From positions 1,426,001 to 1,490,000 of the forward strand of contig NZ_CP047650.1 in the NCBI RefSeq assembly GCF_009906855.1: a stretch of DNA of 64,000 nucleotides, written 5' to 3'. The notes beneath the pieces were generated by a model, which had not been told where the DNA came from, did no database searches, and was given only the letters and a program-made list of their open reading frames with translations. Shown piece after piece: positions 35,999 to 44,374 of the stretch. Numbering within the stretch: the first letter of the stretch is position 1; each line of letters starts with the position of its first letter. This DNA comes from Xylophilus rhododendri. GTDB lineage: Bacteria > Pseudomonadota > Gammaproteobacteria > Burkholderiales > Burkholderiaceae_C. Position numbers and translations under genes: made by a program.

Positions 35999-36793
35999 AT
36001 GACATCAAGCACCGAATTCCTGCTGGCCCGCAAAGAAGGCGCCATCGGCTGGATGACTTTCAACAACCCGGCCAAGCACAACGCCATCTCGGTGGAGATG
36101 GCACGCGCGGTGCCCGCCGTGATGGCAGGCTTCGATGCCGATCCCGAGATCCGCGTGGTGGTGGTCAACGGCATGGGCGAACGCGCCTTCGCCGCCGGCT
36201 CCAACATCTCGGGCTTCGGCGAGGTGCGCACCAACCCCGAGCAGAACCGGGCGTACCACGACATGAACGAGGACTCCTACAACGCGGTCTACGCCTGCAG
36301 CAAGCCGACCATCGCGATGATCCACGGCTACTGCATCGGCGGCGGCCTGGACTTCGCCAGCAGCTGCGACATCCGCATCTGCGACGACCGGGCGCAGTTC
36401 GCCATCCCCGCCGTCAAGCTCGGCCTGGGCTTCAGCTGGGAAGGCCAGGTGCGCCTGTCGCGCCTGCTGAGCCCGGCCATGGCGCGCGACCTGTTCTTCA
36501 GCGGCCGGCGCTGGGATGCCGAGCAGGCCCTGCGCACCGGCCTGGTCCACCAGGTGGTGCCCACCGCCGAGCTGGAAGACGCCGTGCGCGCCTATGCCGC
36601 CGTGATCGCCGCCAACGCGCCGCTCACCTTGCGCGCCTTGAAACGCGGCTTCCTCGAACAGGAAAAGCCTGCCGGACAGGTCGACATGCAGGCCGCCCAG
36701 GACCTCATCGACGCCTGCTACCGCAGCCAGGACTACCTGGAAGGCCGCGATGCCTTCGCCGCCAAGCGCAGCCCGAACTTCAAGGGGAACTGA
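35999..36793 (+). CDS. Crotonase-fold protein (enoyl-CoA hydratase-related)
   Basis: A 264-residue crotonase-superfamily enzyme. The oxyanion-hole elements are present (AFAAGSNISGF and HGYCIGGGLDFASSCDIRI), so it should bind an acyl-CoA. The two catalytic glutamates of true hydratases are not kept: aligned by GGG..(E/D)..CD, the first is Asp118 and the second, 20 residues on, is Ala138. A non-hydratase reaction (for example isomerisation, decarboxylation or C-C cleavage) is therefore plausible. It lies 1 bp before the CoA-transferase gene, which would supply its CoA ester. Confidence 0.9.
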   Translation: MTSSTEFLLARKEGAIGWMTFNNPAKHNAISVEMARAVPAVMAGFDADPEIRVVVVNGMGERAFAAGSNISGFGEVRTNPEQNRAYHDMNEDSYNAVYACSKPTIAMIHGYCIGGGLDFASSCDIRICDDRAQFAIPAVKLGLGFSWEGQVRLSRLLSPAMARDLFFSGRRWDAEQALRTGLVHQVVPTAELEDAVRAYAAVIAANAPLTLRALKRGFLEQEKPAGQVDMQAAQDLIDACYRSQDYLEGRDAFAAKRSPNFKGN

Positions 36794-36794
36794 G

Positions 36795-38033
36795 ATGTCC
36801 GCCACCACCACCGAAGGGCGCCCGGCCCCGGCCGATGCTTCAGCCGCAGCGCCCCGCCAGGGCCCCCTGGCCAACATCCGCGTGCTCGACCTGACCCGCG
36901 TGCGCGCCGGCCCCACCGCCATCCGCCAGTTCGCCGACTGGGGCGCCGACGTGATCAAGATCGAGAGCCCGCAGTACATGGAGGTGAGCGACGGCTGGGG
37001 CGGCCTGCGCGACGGGCCCGACTTCCAGAACCTGCACCGCAACAAGCGCTCGCTGACCATCAACCTGAAGGATCCGCGTGGCCTGGCCATCTTCCGCCGG
37101 CTGGTCGAGCAGGCCGACGTGGTGGCCGAGAACTTCCGGCCGGACGTGAAGTTCCGCCTGGGCATCGACTACGAATCGCTGAAGGCGATCAACCCGCGCA
37201 TCGTCTACGCCAGCATCTCCGGCTTCGGCCAGGACGGCCCCTATGCCAAGCGCCCGGGCTTCGACCACATCGTGCAGGGCATGGGCGGCATGATGTCGGT
37301 CAACGGCCATGCCGACAACGGCCCGACCCGCGCCGGCATCGCCGTGGCCGATGTGGCCGCCGGCCTCTTCTGCGCGCTGGCGGTGATGACCGCGCTGCTG
37401 GAGCGCGCCAGCTCCGGCCAGGGCCAGTGGGTGCAGGTGTCGCTGCTGCAGGCCATGATCTCGATGCTCGATTTCCAGGCCGCGCGCTGGCTGATGAACG
37501 GCGACATCCCGGTGCAAGCCGGCAACGACCATCCCACCTCGATCCCCACCGGCGTCTATCCCACGGCCGACGGCTGGATCAACATCGCCGCCGGCGAGCA
37601 GGCCATGTTCGCCCGCCTGGTCAAGGCCATGGGCTGCGAGGAGCTGATGGCGGTGCCGGAGTACTCGACCGAGGAAGGCCGCTCCGAACACCGCACGGCG
37701 CTCAACGCCGAGCTGTCGCGCCGCACCCGCGAACACGGCTCGGCCCACTGGCTGGAAGTGTTCGAACGCGGCAGCGTGGCCGCCGGCCCGATCAACCGGA
37801 TGAACGAGGTCTTCGAGGACCCGCAGGTGCGGCACCTGCAGGTGGCCCAGACGCTGCAGCACCAGACCCTGGGCGCCATCCAGGTGGTGGGCCAGCCCTT
37901 CCAGCTCAGCCGCACGCCCTCGCAGATGCGCAGCGTGACGCCGCTGCGCGGCGAGCACACCGACGAGATCCTGGCCGAGGCGGGTTATTCGGAGCAGGAC
38001 ATCGCGGGCTTCTACGCCGACGGCGTGATCTGA
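36795..38033 (+). CDS. Family III CoA-transferase (CaiB/BaiF)
   Basis: A 412-residue class III CoA-transferase. The start region IRVLDLTRVRAGPTAIRQFADWGADVIKIE is the family signature; the catalytic Asp186 lies in GIAVADVAAG; SLTINLKDPRG and ISGFGQDGPYAKRPGFDHIVQ are further marks. It moves CoA between carboxylic acids. It ends the hyu operon and probably activates the ring-opened acid produced by HyuAB, so the crotonase-like enzyme can act on it (inference). ATG 36795 is the only sensible start after the crotonase stop. Confidence 0.93.
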   Translation: MSATTTEGRPAPADASAAAPRQGPLANIRVLDLTRVRAGPTAIRQFADWGADVIKIESPQYMEVSDGWGGLRDGPDFQNLHRNKRSLTINLKDPRGLAIFRRLVEQADVVAENFRPDVKFRLGIDYESLKAINPRIVYASISGFGQDGPYAKRPGFDHIVQGMGGMMSVNGHADNGPTRAGIAVADVAAGLFCALAVMTALLERASSGQGQWVQVSLLQAMISMLDFQAARWLMNGDIPVQAGNDHPTSIPTGVYPTADGWINIAAGEQAMFARLVKAMGCEELMAVPEYSTEEGRSEHRTALNAELSRRTREHGSAHWLEVFERGSVAAGPINRMNEVFEDPQVRHLQVAQTLQHQTLGAIQVVGQPFQLSRTPSQMRSVTPLRGEHTDEILAEAGYSEQDIAGFYADGVI

Positions 38034-38054
38034 GCCGATGCCGAGTCTGCGCGC

Positions 38055-38258
38055 CTAGTAGTGAGGCGGCAGCTCGTCCTGCGGATTGCGCGGCGCGCCG
38101 CCGCTGTCGGGCGACTGCTGCCGCAGCGACGCCACTTGCCGGATCAGGGCGTCGATCTGTTCCTGCTGCCGGTAGATCGTGAGGTTCAGCTCATCGAGCA
38201 GATCCTCGGTGTAGCTGAGCTTGATCTCGACTTCGTTGAGCCGCTGTTCGGTGTCCAT
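38055..38258 (-). CDS. slyX: SlyX-family protein
   Basis: A 67-residue SlyX-family protein: a coiled-coil heptad pattern over residues 1-45 (RLNEVEIKLSYTEDLLDELN, then YRQQEQIDALIRQ) and the conserved C-terminal PPHY. The function is unknown. It lies convergent to the CoA-transferase gene (21-bp gap) and 41 bp downstream of mqo on the same strand. Confidence 0.9.
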   Translation of the reverse strand: MDTEQRLNEVEIKLSYTEDLLDELNLTIYRQQEQIDALIRQVASLRQQSPDSGGAPRNPQDELPPHY

Positions 38259-38299
38259 GCGCGATTAGAGCATCCGCAACAGGCGGCCCCGCCCTCTTC

Positions 38300-39949
38300 T
38301 TACAGCGCCATGTCCCGCGCCGGAACACTCTTGTTGCCGGCCGGCTCGCCACGCACGGCGGGTTGCGGTGCGGGGCCCATGTCGATGGCCGGCGCCGGGG
38401 TCAGCTGCAGCACTTCGCCGGTGTAGGCCCACTCCTGGACCACCCGTGCGGCGCTGTCGTTGAGGTGGGTGCCGTAGCTGGGCACGATCTGGCGGATCTT
38501 CTGCTGCCACTCGGGCGTGGCGACCTTGTCCTTGAAGACCTTCTCCAGCACGCTCAGCATGATGGGCGCGGCGGTCGATGCGCCGGGCGATGCGCCGAGC
38601 AGGCCGGCGATGCTGTTGTCCTTCGACGCGACGATCTCGGTGCCCAGCTTGAGCACGCCGCCCTTTTCGGCGTCGCGCTTGATGATCTGCACCCGCTGGC
38701 CGGCCTGCCACAGGCGCCAGTCTTCCTTCTTCGCCTGCGGGAAGTACTGCTTCAGGGCATTGAAGCGGTCGTCGTCCGACATCATCAGCTGGCCGGCCAG
38801 GTACTGCACCAGGTCGAACTGGTCCACGCCCACCTTGGTCATCGGCCACACGTTGTGCGGCGTCGTGCTGGTCAGCAGGTCGAGGTAGGAGCCTTCCTTG
38901 AGGAACTTGGTCGAGAAGGTGGCGAAGGGGCCGAAAAGGATCACGCGCTTGCCGTCGAGCACCCGCGTGTCCAGGTGCGGCACCGACATCGGCGGCGCGC
39001 CGGTGGAGGCGATGCCGTAGGCCTTGGCCAGGTGCTGCTGGGCCACCGTAGGGTTCTCGGTGACGAGGAAGGAGCCGCCCACCGGGAAGGCCGCGTAGTC
39101 GCGCGCCTCGGGGATGCCCGACTTCTGCAGCAGGTGCAGCGCGCCGCCGCCGGCGCCGATGAAGACGAACTTGGCATCCGTATCGGTGCTCTCGCCGGTC
39201 TTCAGGTTCTTGTAGCTGACGCGCCAGCTGCCGTCGTTGTTGCGGTGGATGTCGCGCACCTCGCTGGAGAGCTTCATCGAGAAGTTGGGCCGCGACTGCA
39301 GGTGGGCCGCGAACTGGCGCGTGATCTCGCCGAAGTTCACATCGGTGCCGATGGGCGTCCAGGTGACGGCGAGCTTCTGCGCGGGGTCGCGGCCCTGCAT
39401 CATCAGCGGCACCCATTTGGCGATCTGCGCCGGGTCTTCCGAATACTGCATGGGGCGGAACAGCGGGCTCGCCTGCAGGGCGTCGTAGCGCTTCTTCAGG
39501 AAGGCGATGTTCGAGTCGCCCCAGACGAAACTCATGTGCGGCGTGGAGTTGATGAAGGAGCGCGGGTTCTTCAGCACGCCGTTCTTCACCTGCCAGGACC
39601 AGAACTGGCGCGAGACCTGGAAGGCCTCGTTGATCTCGATGGCCTTGGCGATCTGCACCTTGCCGTTCTTGTCTTCCGGCGTGTAGTTCAGCTCGGCCAG
39701 GGCCGAATGGCCGGTGCCGGCGTTGTTCCAGCCGTTGGAGCTTTCCTCGGCGACCTGGTCCAGGCGCTCGACCAGTTCCATCGACCAGCCGGGTTCCAGC
39801 TCGCTCAGCCACACGCCCAGCGTGGTGCTCATGATGCCGCCGCCAATCAGCAGCACATCGACCTTGCGCGGCTCGGCCGCATGCGCCGGACCGAATGCCA
39901 GGGCCGCGGCCACACCCAGCGCCGCCGCCGGGAACACTCTTCTCTTCAT
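38300..39949 (-). CDS. mqo: Malate:quinone oxidoreductase
   Basis: A 549-residue FAD-dependent malate dehydrogenase that feeds electrons from malate to quinone, bypassing NAD. The FAD Rossmann motif [36 protein letters not shown] and the C-terminal PSYGTHLND are diagnostic. Unlike E. coli Mqo, it begins with a clear Sec-type leader ([19 protein letters not shown], cut after AHA near residue 25), which predicts a periplasmic or membrane-anchored enzyme. A GTG three bases upstream (39952), eight bases after AGGAG, is an equally good start. Confidence 0.94.
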   Translation of the reverse strand: MKRRVFPAAALGVAAALAFGPAHAAEPRKVDVLLIGGGIMSTTLGVWLSELEPGWSMELVERLDQVAEESSNGWNNAGTGHSALAELNYTPEDKNGKVQIAKAIEINEAFQVSRQFWSWQVKNGVLKNPRSFINSTPHMSFVWGDSNIAFLKKRYDALQASPLFRPMQYSEDPAQIAKWVPLMMQGRDPAQKLAVTWTPIGTDVNFGEITRQFAAHLQSRPNFSMKLSSEVRDIHRNNDGSWRVSYKNLKTGESTDTDAKFVFIGAGGGALHLLQKSGIPEARDYAAFPVGGSFLVTENPTVAQQHLAKAYGIASTGAPPMSVPHLDTRVLDGKRVILFGPFATFSTKFLKEGSYLDLLTSTTPHNVWPMTKVGVDQFDLVQYLAGQLMMSDDDRFNALKQYFPQAKKEDWRLWQAGQRVQIIKRDAEKGGVLKLGTEIVASKDNSIAGLLGASPGASTAAPIMLSVLEKVFKDKVATPEWQQKIRQIVPSYGTHLNDSAARVVQEWAYTGEVLQLTPAPAIDMGPAPQPAVRGEPAGNKSVPARDMAL

Positions 39950-39979
39950 CACCTGAGGAACTCCTGAATACGGGTAAAC

Positions 39980-40004
39980 CCGCCTCCAGCGCCGCGGGAG
40001 GCGG
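39980..40004 (-). terminator. Hairpin after quinone oxidoreductase gene
   Basis: CCGCCTCC (39980-39987) and GGAGGCGG (39997-40004) pair perfectly around nine bases. On the minus strand it lies 45 bp after the oxidoreductase stop and 31 bp before the mqo start, so it may separate the two transcripts or sit in the mqo leader. Confidence 0.45.
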
Positions 40005-40048
40005 CATTCTAGGCGGGTCCAAGTCCCTGTCCTCCGAGGGGGATTGCG

Positions 40049-41065
40049 CTATCCGGCCTGGGTGAGGGCGCGGGTGGTCAGGATCATCTTGCCGATCACC
40101 TCGCCGGCCTCCAGCGCGCGGTGGGCATCGGCGACCTGCTCCAGCGGCAGGGTCGCGCCGATCTGGGCCTGGAGCGCGCCGCTGGCCACCCAGGGCCAGA
40201 CGCGGCGTTCGATCGCCTCGGCCAGCCGGCCTTTTTCCGCGACCGGGCGGCGGCGCAGCGAGGCGCCGGTCACCGAGATGCGTTTCTGGATCACCGGCAG
40301 CAGGTCCATCTGCACGGTGCGGCCGGCATCGCCCGCCAGGTAGCAGAGCCGGCCCTCGATGGCCAGCAGCTTCAGGTTGCGGGCTACATAAGGGGCGCCG
40401 ACGATGTCAAGGATCACGTCCACGCCGCGGCTGCCCAGGCGCCCGGCCAGCACCTCGGCGAAGTCCTGCTCGTGGTAGTTCACCGCCAGCTCGGCGCCCA
40501 GCGCCACGCAGCGCGCGCATTTCTCCGCGCTGCCGGCGGTGGCGAAGACGCGGGCGCCGGCCAGCTTGGCCATCTGGATCGCCGTGGTGCCGATGCCGCT
40601 GGCGCCGCCGTGCACCAGCACCACCTCGCCGGGCTGCAGCCGAGCCTGTTCGAACAGGGCCATCCAGACGGTGAACACGGTCTCGGGCAAGCCGGCCGCT
40701 TCCACCCAGCCCAGGCCTTCGGGCAGCGGCAGGCACTGCACCTCGGGCACCACGCAGTACTCGGCATAAGCGCCGCCGATCAGCAGGGCGCAGACCCGGT
40801 CGCCGAGGGCGAACCTCGACGACCCGGCGCCGCGTGCAGCTACCTCGCCCGACACCTCCAGCCCCGGCACGATGGAAGCGCCCGCCGGCATGTCGTACAC
40901 GCCCTCGCGCTGCTTCACATCGGCCCGGTTCACCCCGGCGGCGAAGACGCGGATCAGCAGCTCGCCCGGCCCGGGCACCGGCACCGGCCGCTCGACCAGC
41001 AGCAGGGCCTCGGCGGCGCCGGGCACCGGCACCTCCACACAGCGATGGGTGGACGGGATTTCCAT
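40049..41065 (-). CDS. NAD(P)H:quinone oxidoreductase, MDR superfamily
   Basis: A 338-residue zinc-independent medium-chain reductase of the quinone-oxidoreductase type. Marks are GVNRADVKQREGVY, PGLEVSGEVAARG, the nucleotide-binding VLVHGGASGIGTTAIQMAKLAGARVFATAGS, and LDIVGAPY. The PIG3-like order suggests NADPH-dependent quinone reduction in the cytoplasm. AAGG nine bases upstream supports ATG 41065. It is divergent from iclR; the gap holds an IclR-type box, so it may be in that regulon. Confidence 0.9.
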   Translation of the reverse strand: MEIPSTHRCVEVPVPGAAEALLLVERPVPVPGPGELLIRVFAAGVNRADVKQREGVYDMPAGASIVPGLEVSGEVAARGAGSSRFALGDRVCALLIGGAYAEYCVVPEVQCLPLPEGLGWVEAAGLPETVFTVWMALFEQARLQPGEVVLVHGGASGIGTTAIQMAKLAGARVFATAGSAEKCARCVALGAELAVNYHEQDFAEVLAGRLGSRGVDVILDIVGAPYVARNLKLLAIEGRLCYLAGDAGRTVQMDLLPVIQKRISVTGASLRRRPVAEKGRLAEAIERRVWPWVASGALQAQIGATLPLEQVADAHRALEAGEVIGKMILTTRALTQAG

Positions 41066-41117
41066 GCGGGTAAACCTTGACGTGAGAATCGGAAAGCCCA
41101 TAATAATTCCGAATCAA

Positions 41118-41132
41118 GGGAATGCATTTCCA
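41118..41132. promoter_or_regulatory. IclR-type operator
   Basis: GGGAATGCATTTCCA matches the E. coli IclR consensus (TGGAAATNATTTCCA) at 11-12 positions and is near-palindromic. It lies 14 bp before the iclR start codon and 52 bp from the divergent oxidoreductase. Additional TTCC/GGAA half sites flank it (41107 and 41140). Confidence 0.65.
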
Positions 41133-41146
41133 TTTTACGGGAATCC

Positions 41147-41935
41147 ATGGGAATTTTGAACACCGCCACCGACGTGCTGCGCCTCTTCGCCCAGGGCCGG
41201 ACCACGCTCGGCGTGGCCACGCTCACCGAGGCGCTGGACTGGCCGGCCAGCACCAGCTCCCGGGTGCTGGTGCAGATGGCCGAGGTCGGCTGGCTGGAGC
41301 GCGATGCCGTCACCCGCCAATACCGGCTGGGCCCGCTGGTGAGCGAACTGGCCGCCGCCCAGCGCCAGGGCGCCTCCACCCTGCAGGCGCAGGCGCACGA
41401 CGCGCTGGTGGCGGTCTGCGCCCGCACCGGCCATGCGGCCCATCTCTCGGTGCTCGACGGCACGCATTCGGTGCTGGTGGAGCACTTCACCGGCTTCCAG
41501 CCGCTGCAGGTCATGTCGCCGGTGGGCTCGCGCCTGCCGGCCCATGTCACCGCCATGGGGCGGGTGCTGCTGTCGCGCCTGTCCGATGCCGAATTCGAGC
41601 TGCGCTACGCCGCCGCGCCTTGGCCCCTGAATCCGCCGGCCCCGCCCCGCTGCCCGCAGACGCTGGCCGAACTGCGCGCCCGCGTGGCCGAGGCCCGGCG
41701 CCAGCGCTTCGACGTGGCGGTGGACGAGGGCCTGCCCGGCATCGCCGCCGTCGCCACCACGCTCTTCGATCCGGTGGGCCGCAGCGTGATCGGCCTAGCC
41801 GTGTCCTTCGCCGCCCAGGTGGCCGCCACCGAAGTGGAACGGGTGCGGACCGACCTGCTGGCCACCGTCGCGCCCCTGGGCGAACGCCTGCAAGACCCCT
41901 GGTGGGCGCTCGCCGCACCGAACAAGGAAACCTGA
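41147..41935 (+). CDS. IclR-family regulator
   Basis: A 262-residue IclR-type regulator: winged HTH at about 1-60 (TLTEALDWPASTSSRVLVQMAEVGWL) and a C-terminal effector domain (QAHDALVAVCARTGHAAHLSVLDG, then TAMGRVLLSRLSD and DEGLPGIAAVATTLFDP). Its TGA overlaps the pepE ATG by one base, so regulator and operon are translated together. It should bind the box at 41118 and respond to a pathway metabolite. The C-terminal effector pocket residues cannot be assigned to a ligand. Confidence 0.92.
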   Translation: MGILNTATDVLRLFAQGRTTLGVATLTEALDWPASTSSRVLVQMAEVGWLERDAVTRQYRLGPLVSELAAAQRQGASTLQAQAHDALVAVCARTGHAAHLSVLDGTHSVLVEHFTGFQPLQVMSPVGSRLPAHVTAMGRVLLSRLSDAEFELRYAAAPWPLNPPAPPRCPQTLAELRARVAEARRQRFDVAVDEGLPGIAAVATTLFDPVGRSVIGLAVSFAAQVAATEVERVRTDLLATVAPLGERLQDPWWALAAPNKET

Positions 41936-42633
41936 TGAAGAAACTGCTGCTGCTGAGCAACTCCACCGGCCCCACCGGCTATTTGGGCTATGCGCTAGAC
42001 GCCATCGCCGAACATGCCAAGGGCGTGGAAGAGGCCGTGTTCGTGCCCTACGCCGGCATCACCCGCGGCTGGGACGAGTACGAAGCCCTGGTGGCCGGCG
42101 CCCTGGCCCCCATCGGCCTGCGTGTGAGCTCGCTGCACCGCAGCGCCGACCCGGCGCAGGCCGTCGATGCGGCGCAGATGGTGATCGTCGGCGGCGGCAA
42201 CACCTTCGCCCTCACCCTGCACTGCCGGCGCCTGGGCCTGCTGCCGCGCATCCGCCGCCGCGTCGCCGCCGGCATGCCCTACCTGGGCTGGAGCGCCGGC
42301 GCCAACCTGGCCTGCCCCACCATCTGCACCACCAACGACATGCCGGTGGTCGACCCCATGGGCTTCGACGCACTCGACCTGATCCCCTTCCAGATCAACC
42401 CCCACTACACCAACGCCCTGCCCGAAGGCATACGCGGCGAGAGCCGCAACCAGCGCCTGGCCGAATTCACCCGGGCCAACCCGGCGATGCCGGTGCTGGG
42501 CCTGCCCGAAGGCAACTGGCTGCGCGTCAGCGGCGATGCCTTCGCGCTGGCCGGCGAAGCCCCCTCCTACTGGTTCAGCGAAGGCGCCGAGCCGCGTGCG
42601 CTGGTCGCCGGCCCCCTCACCCTGCCCGCCTGA
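41935..42633 (+). CDS. pepE: Dipeptidase E (alpha-aspartyl dipeptidase)
   Basis: A 232-residue class I glutamine amidotransferase-fold peptidase. The catalytic residues known from Salmonella PepE fall at identical numbers: Ser120 (GWSAGAN), His157 (INPHYTN) and Asp135. PepE hydrolyses Asp-X dipeptides in the cytoplasm. It is the first enzyme of an operon with DUF1177, an AroM-like protein and a Bug receptor. Start overlaps the iclR stop (TGATG). Confidence 0.94.
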   Translation: MKKLLLLSNSTGPTGYLGYALDAIAEHAKGVEEAVFVPYAGITRGWDEYEALVAGALAPIGLRVSSLHRSADPAQAVDAAQMVIVGGGNTFALTLHCRRLGLLPRIRRRVAAGMPYLGWSAGANLACPTICTTNDMPVVDPMGFDALDLIPFQINPHYTNALPEGIRGESRNQRLAEFTRANPAMPVLGLPEGNWLRVSGDAFALAGEAPSYWFSEGAEPRALVAGPLTLPA

Positions 42634-42650
42634 ACACAGGACCGATCACC

Positions 42651-43574
42651 ATGGCATTGAAGCAAGTCCTGGAAGCCTTCGAGCTTCTCTCCAGCGCCCA
42701 CATCGACGGCGAACAGGTCGCCGCGCTGCTGCGCTCGCGCGGCGTCGAAGACGTGACCGTCACCCGCGTGCAGGGCGAAACCACCGCCACCGACTTTCTC
42801 GCCTGTACCCTGCCCGGCCGCGACCCCACGCTGCCGGCGCTGGGCATCGTCGGCCGCCTGGGCGGGCTGGGCGCGCGGCCGGGCATGGTCGGGCTGGTGT
42901 CGGATGCCGACGGCGGCATCGTCGCTGTCGCTGCCGCGCTGAAGCTGGCCGACATGGCCGCCCAGGGCGACCTGCTGCCCGGCCCGATGCGCATCCATAC
43001 CCATATCTGCCCCACGGCGGCCACCCGCCCCAATTCGCCGGTGCCGATGATGCGTTCGCCCCTGCCGGCCCGGCAGATGATGGCCCACGAGGTGCATCCC
43101 GAGATGGCCGCCATCCTGTGCGTGGACACCACCCGCGGCAACCGCCTGGTCAACCGCCGCGGCGTGGCGCTGACGCCGGTGGTGCGCCAGGGCTGGATCC
43201 TGCCCCTGCCCGACATGCTGCTGGACCTCATCGGCTGGGTCAGCGGCGAGCTGCCCGTGACCCTGCCCCTGACCATGCAGGACATCACGCCCCAGGAAAA
43301 CGGCCTGACCCACATCAACTCCATCCTGCAGCCGGCCACCGCCAGCCCGGCCCCGGTGGTGGGCGTGGCGCTCACCGCGCAGACCACCGTGCCCGGCTGC
43401 GCCACCGGCGTGAGCAATGCCGGCGACATCGACGTGGCCACCCGTTTCTGCATCGAGGTGGCCAAGGCCTTCGGCGCCGGCCACTGCGCCTTCTACGACG
43501 CCGCCAACGCCGAGGCCCTGATCGCCCGCTACGGCCCCATGACCCATCTGCAGACCCTGGGAGCCACCCCATGA
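42651..43574 (+). CDS. DUF1177 protein
   Basis: A 307-residue DUF1177 protein of unknown reaction. Visible conserved-looking features are HTHICPTAATRPNSPVPMM with two His and a Cys, MMAHEVHPEMAAILCVDTTRGN with acidic and His residues, and a C-terminal GVALTAQTTVPGCATGVSN. Together they suggest a metal-dependent hydrolase- or lyase-like site, but this is inference. The stop overlaps the next ATG (ATGA). It lies 17 bp after pepE, so a shared pathway is strongly implied. Confidence 0.88.
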   Translation: MALKQVLEAFELLSSAHIDGEQVAALLRSRGVEDVTVTRVQGETTATDFLACTLPGRDPTLPALGIVGRLGGLGARPGMVGLVSDADGGIVAVAAALKLADMAAQGDLLPGPMRIHTHICPTAATRPNSPVPMMRSPLPARQMMAHEVHPEMAAILCVDTTRGNRLVNRRGVALTPVVRQGWILPLPDMLLDLIGWVSGELPVTLPLTMQDITPQENGLTHINSILQPATASPAPVVGVALTAQTTVPGCATGVSNAGDIDVATRFCIEVAKAFGAGHCAFYDAANAEALIARYGPMTHLQTLGATP

Positions 43575-44260
43575 GCACGCCGCGCCCCACCCGCATCGGT
43601 TTCGCCACCATCGGCCAGAGCCCGCGCGACGACGCGGTACCCGCCATCGTCGCCGCCCTCGGCCGCCCGGTCGAGGTGGTGGAGGCCGGCGGCCTCGACG
43701 GCCTGGACGCCGCCGCCATCGCCGCCATGGCGCCACAGGCCGGCGAATACAGCTTCGCCACCCGCATGGCCGACGGCTCGCAGGTGGTGCTGGGCAAGCC
43801 GGCCGCCGAAGTGCGCCTGGCCAAGGTGATGGAGCACCTGGACGGCCAGCAGCTCGACATCGTCGTGGCCCTGTGCGCCGGCACCCAGATCCCGCCGCTG
43901 AAGAACGCCCTGCTGATCGAGCCGCAGCGCATCGTCGACGGCCTCACCGAAGCCATCGCCGCCAACGCCCGCCGCATCGGCATCGTGCTGCCGCTGGAGC
44001 GCCAGCTGGCCAGCTTCCACCTCGAAGCCGAGGTGGCGGCCGAAGTACAGCTCGCCCACGCCTCGCCCTACGAAGGCGACCGTTTCGCCGAGGCCGGCCG
44101 CGAGCTGGCCGGCTGCGACGTCATCGTGATGCACTGCATGGGCTACACCGAGGCCATGCGCGCCAAGGTGGCCACGGCCTCCGGCCGGCCGACGCTGGCC
44201 GCGCCCGCCCTGGTGGCCGGCGTGCTGCGCCAGCTCATCGACATGCCCGCCACGGCCTGA
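43571..44260 (+). CDS. AroM-like protein
   Basis: A 229-residue AroM-family protein: the opening RIGFATIGQSPRDD and the acid-rich DIVVALCAGTQIPP and CDVIVMHCMGYTEAMR segments match the family. E. coli AroM is of unknown function although co-regulated with aroL. The fold resembles Asp/Glu racemase-like proteins with two Cys in equivalent halves: here Cys in ALCAGT and in MHCMGY. A racemase-like or related activity on an acidic amino acid would fit the PepE neighbour (inference). Start overlaps the DUF1177 stop by four bases. Confidence 0.85.
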   Translation: MSTPRPTRIGFATIGQSPRDDAVPAIVAALGRPVEVVEAGGLDGLDAAAIAAMAPQAGEYSFATRMADGSQVVLGKPAAEVRLAKVMEHLDGQQLDIVVALCAGTQIPPLKNALLIEPQRIVDGLTEAIAANARRIGIVLPLERQLASFHLEAEVAAEVQLAHASPYEGDRFAEAGRELAGCDVIVMHCMGYTEAMRAKVATASGRPTLAAPALVAGVLRQLIDMPATA

Positions 44261-44374
44261 AGCGCCGCCACCCCAGATACCAACATCCAACAAGCACGCA
44301 GGCACGGCACAGGCCGGCACAAGCGGCGCGGAGACAGCGACAGCCTTCCACCCACCCAACCCATCAGGTACGCC

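Noticed and set aside
44261..44374. Repeated GGCAC-type triplets in the gap before the Bug gene as a regulatory repeat
   Set aside because: Copies are short and irregular and fit the GC-rich, C-rich composition of the leader.
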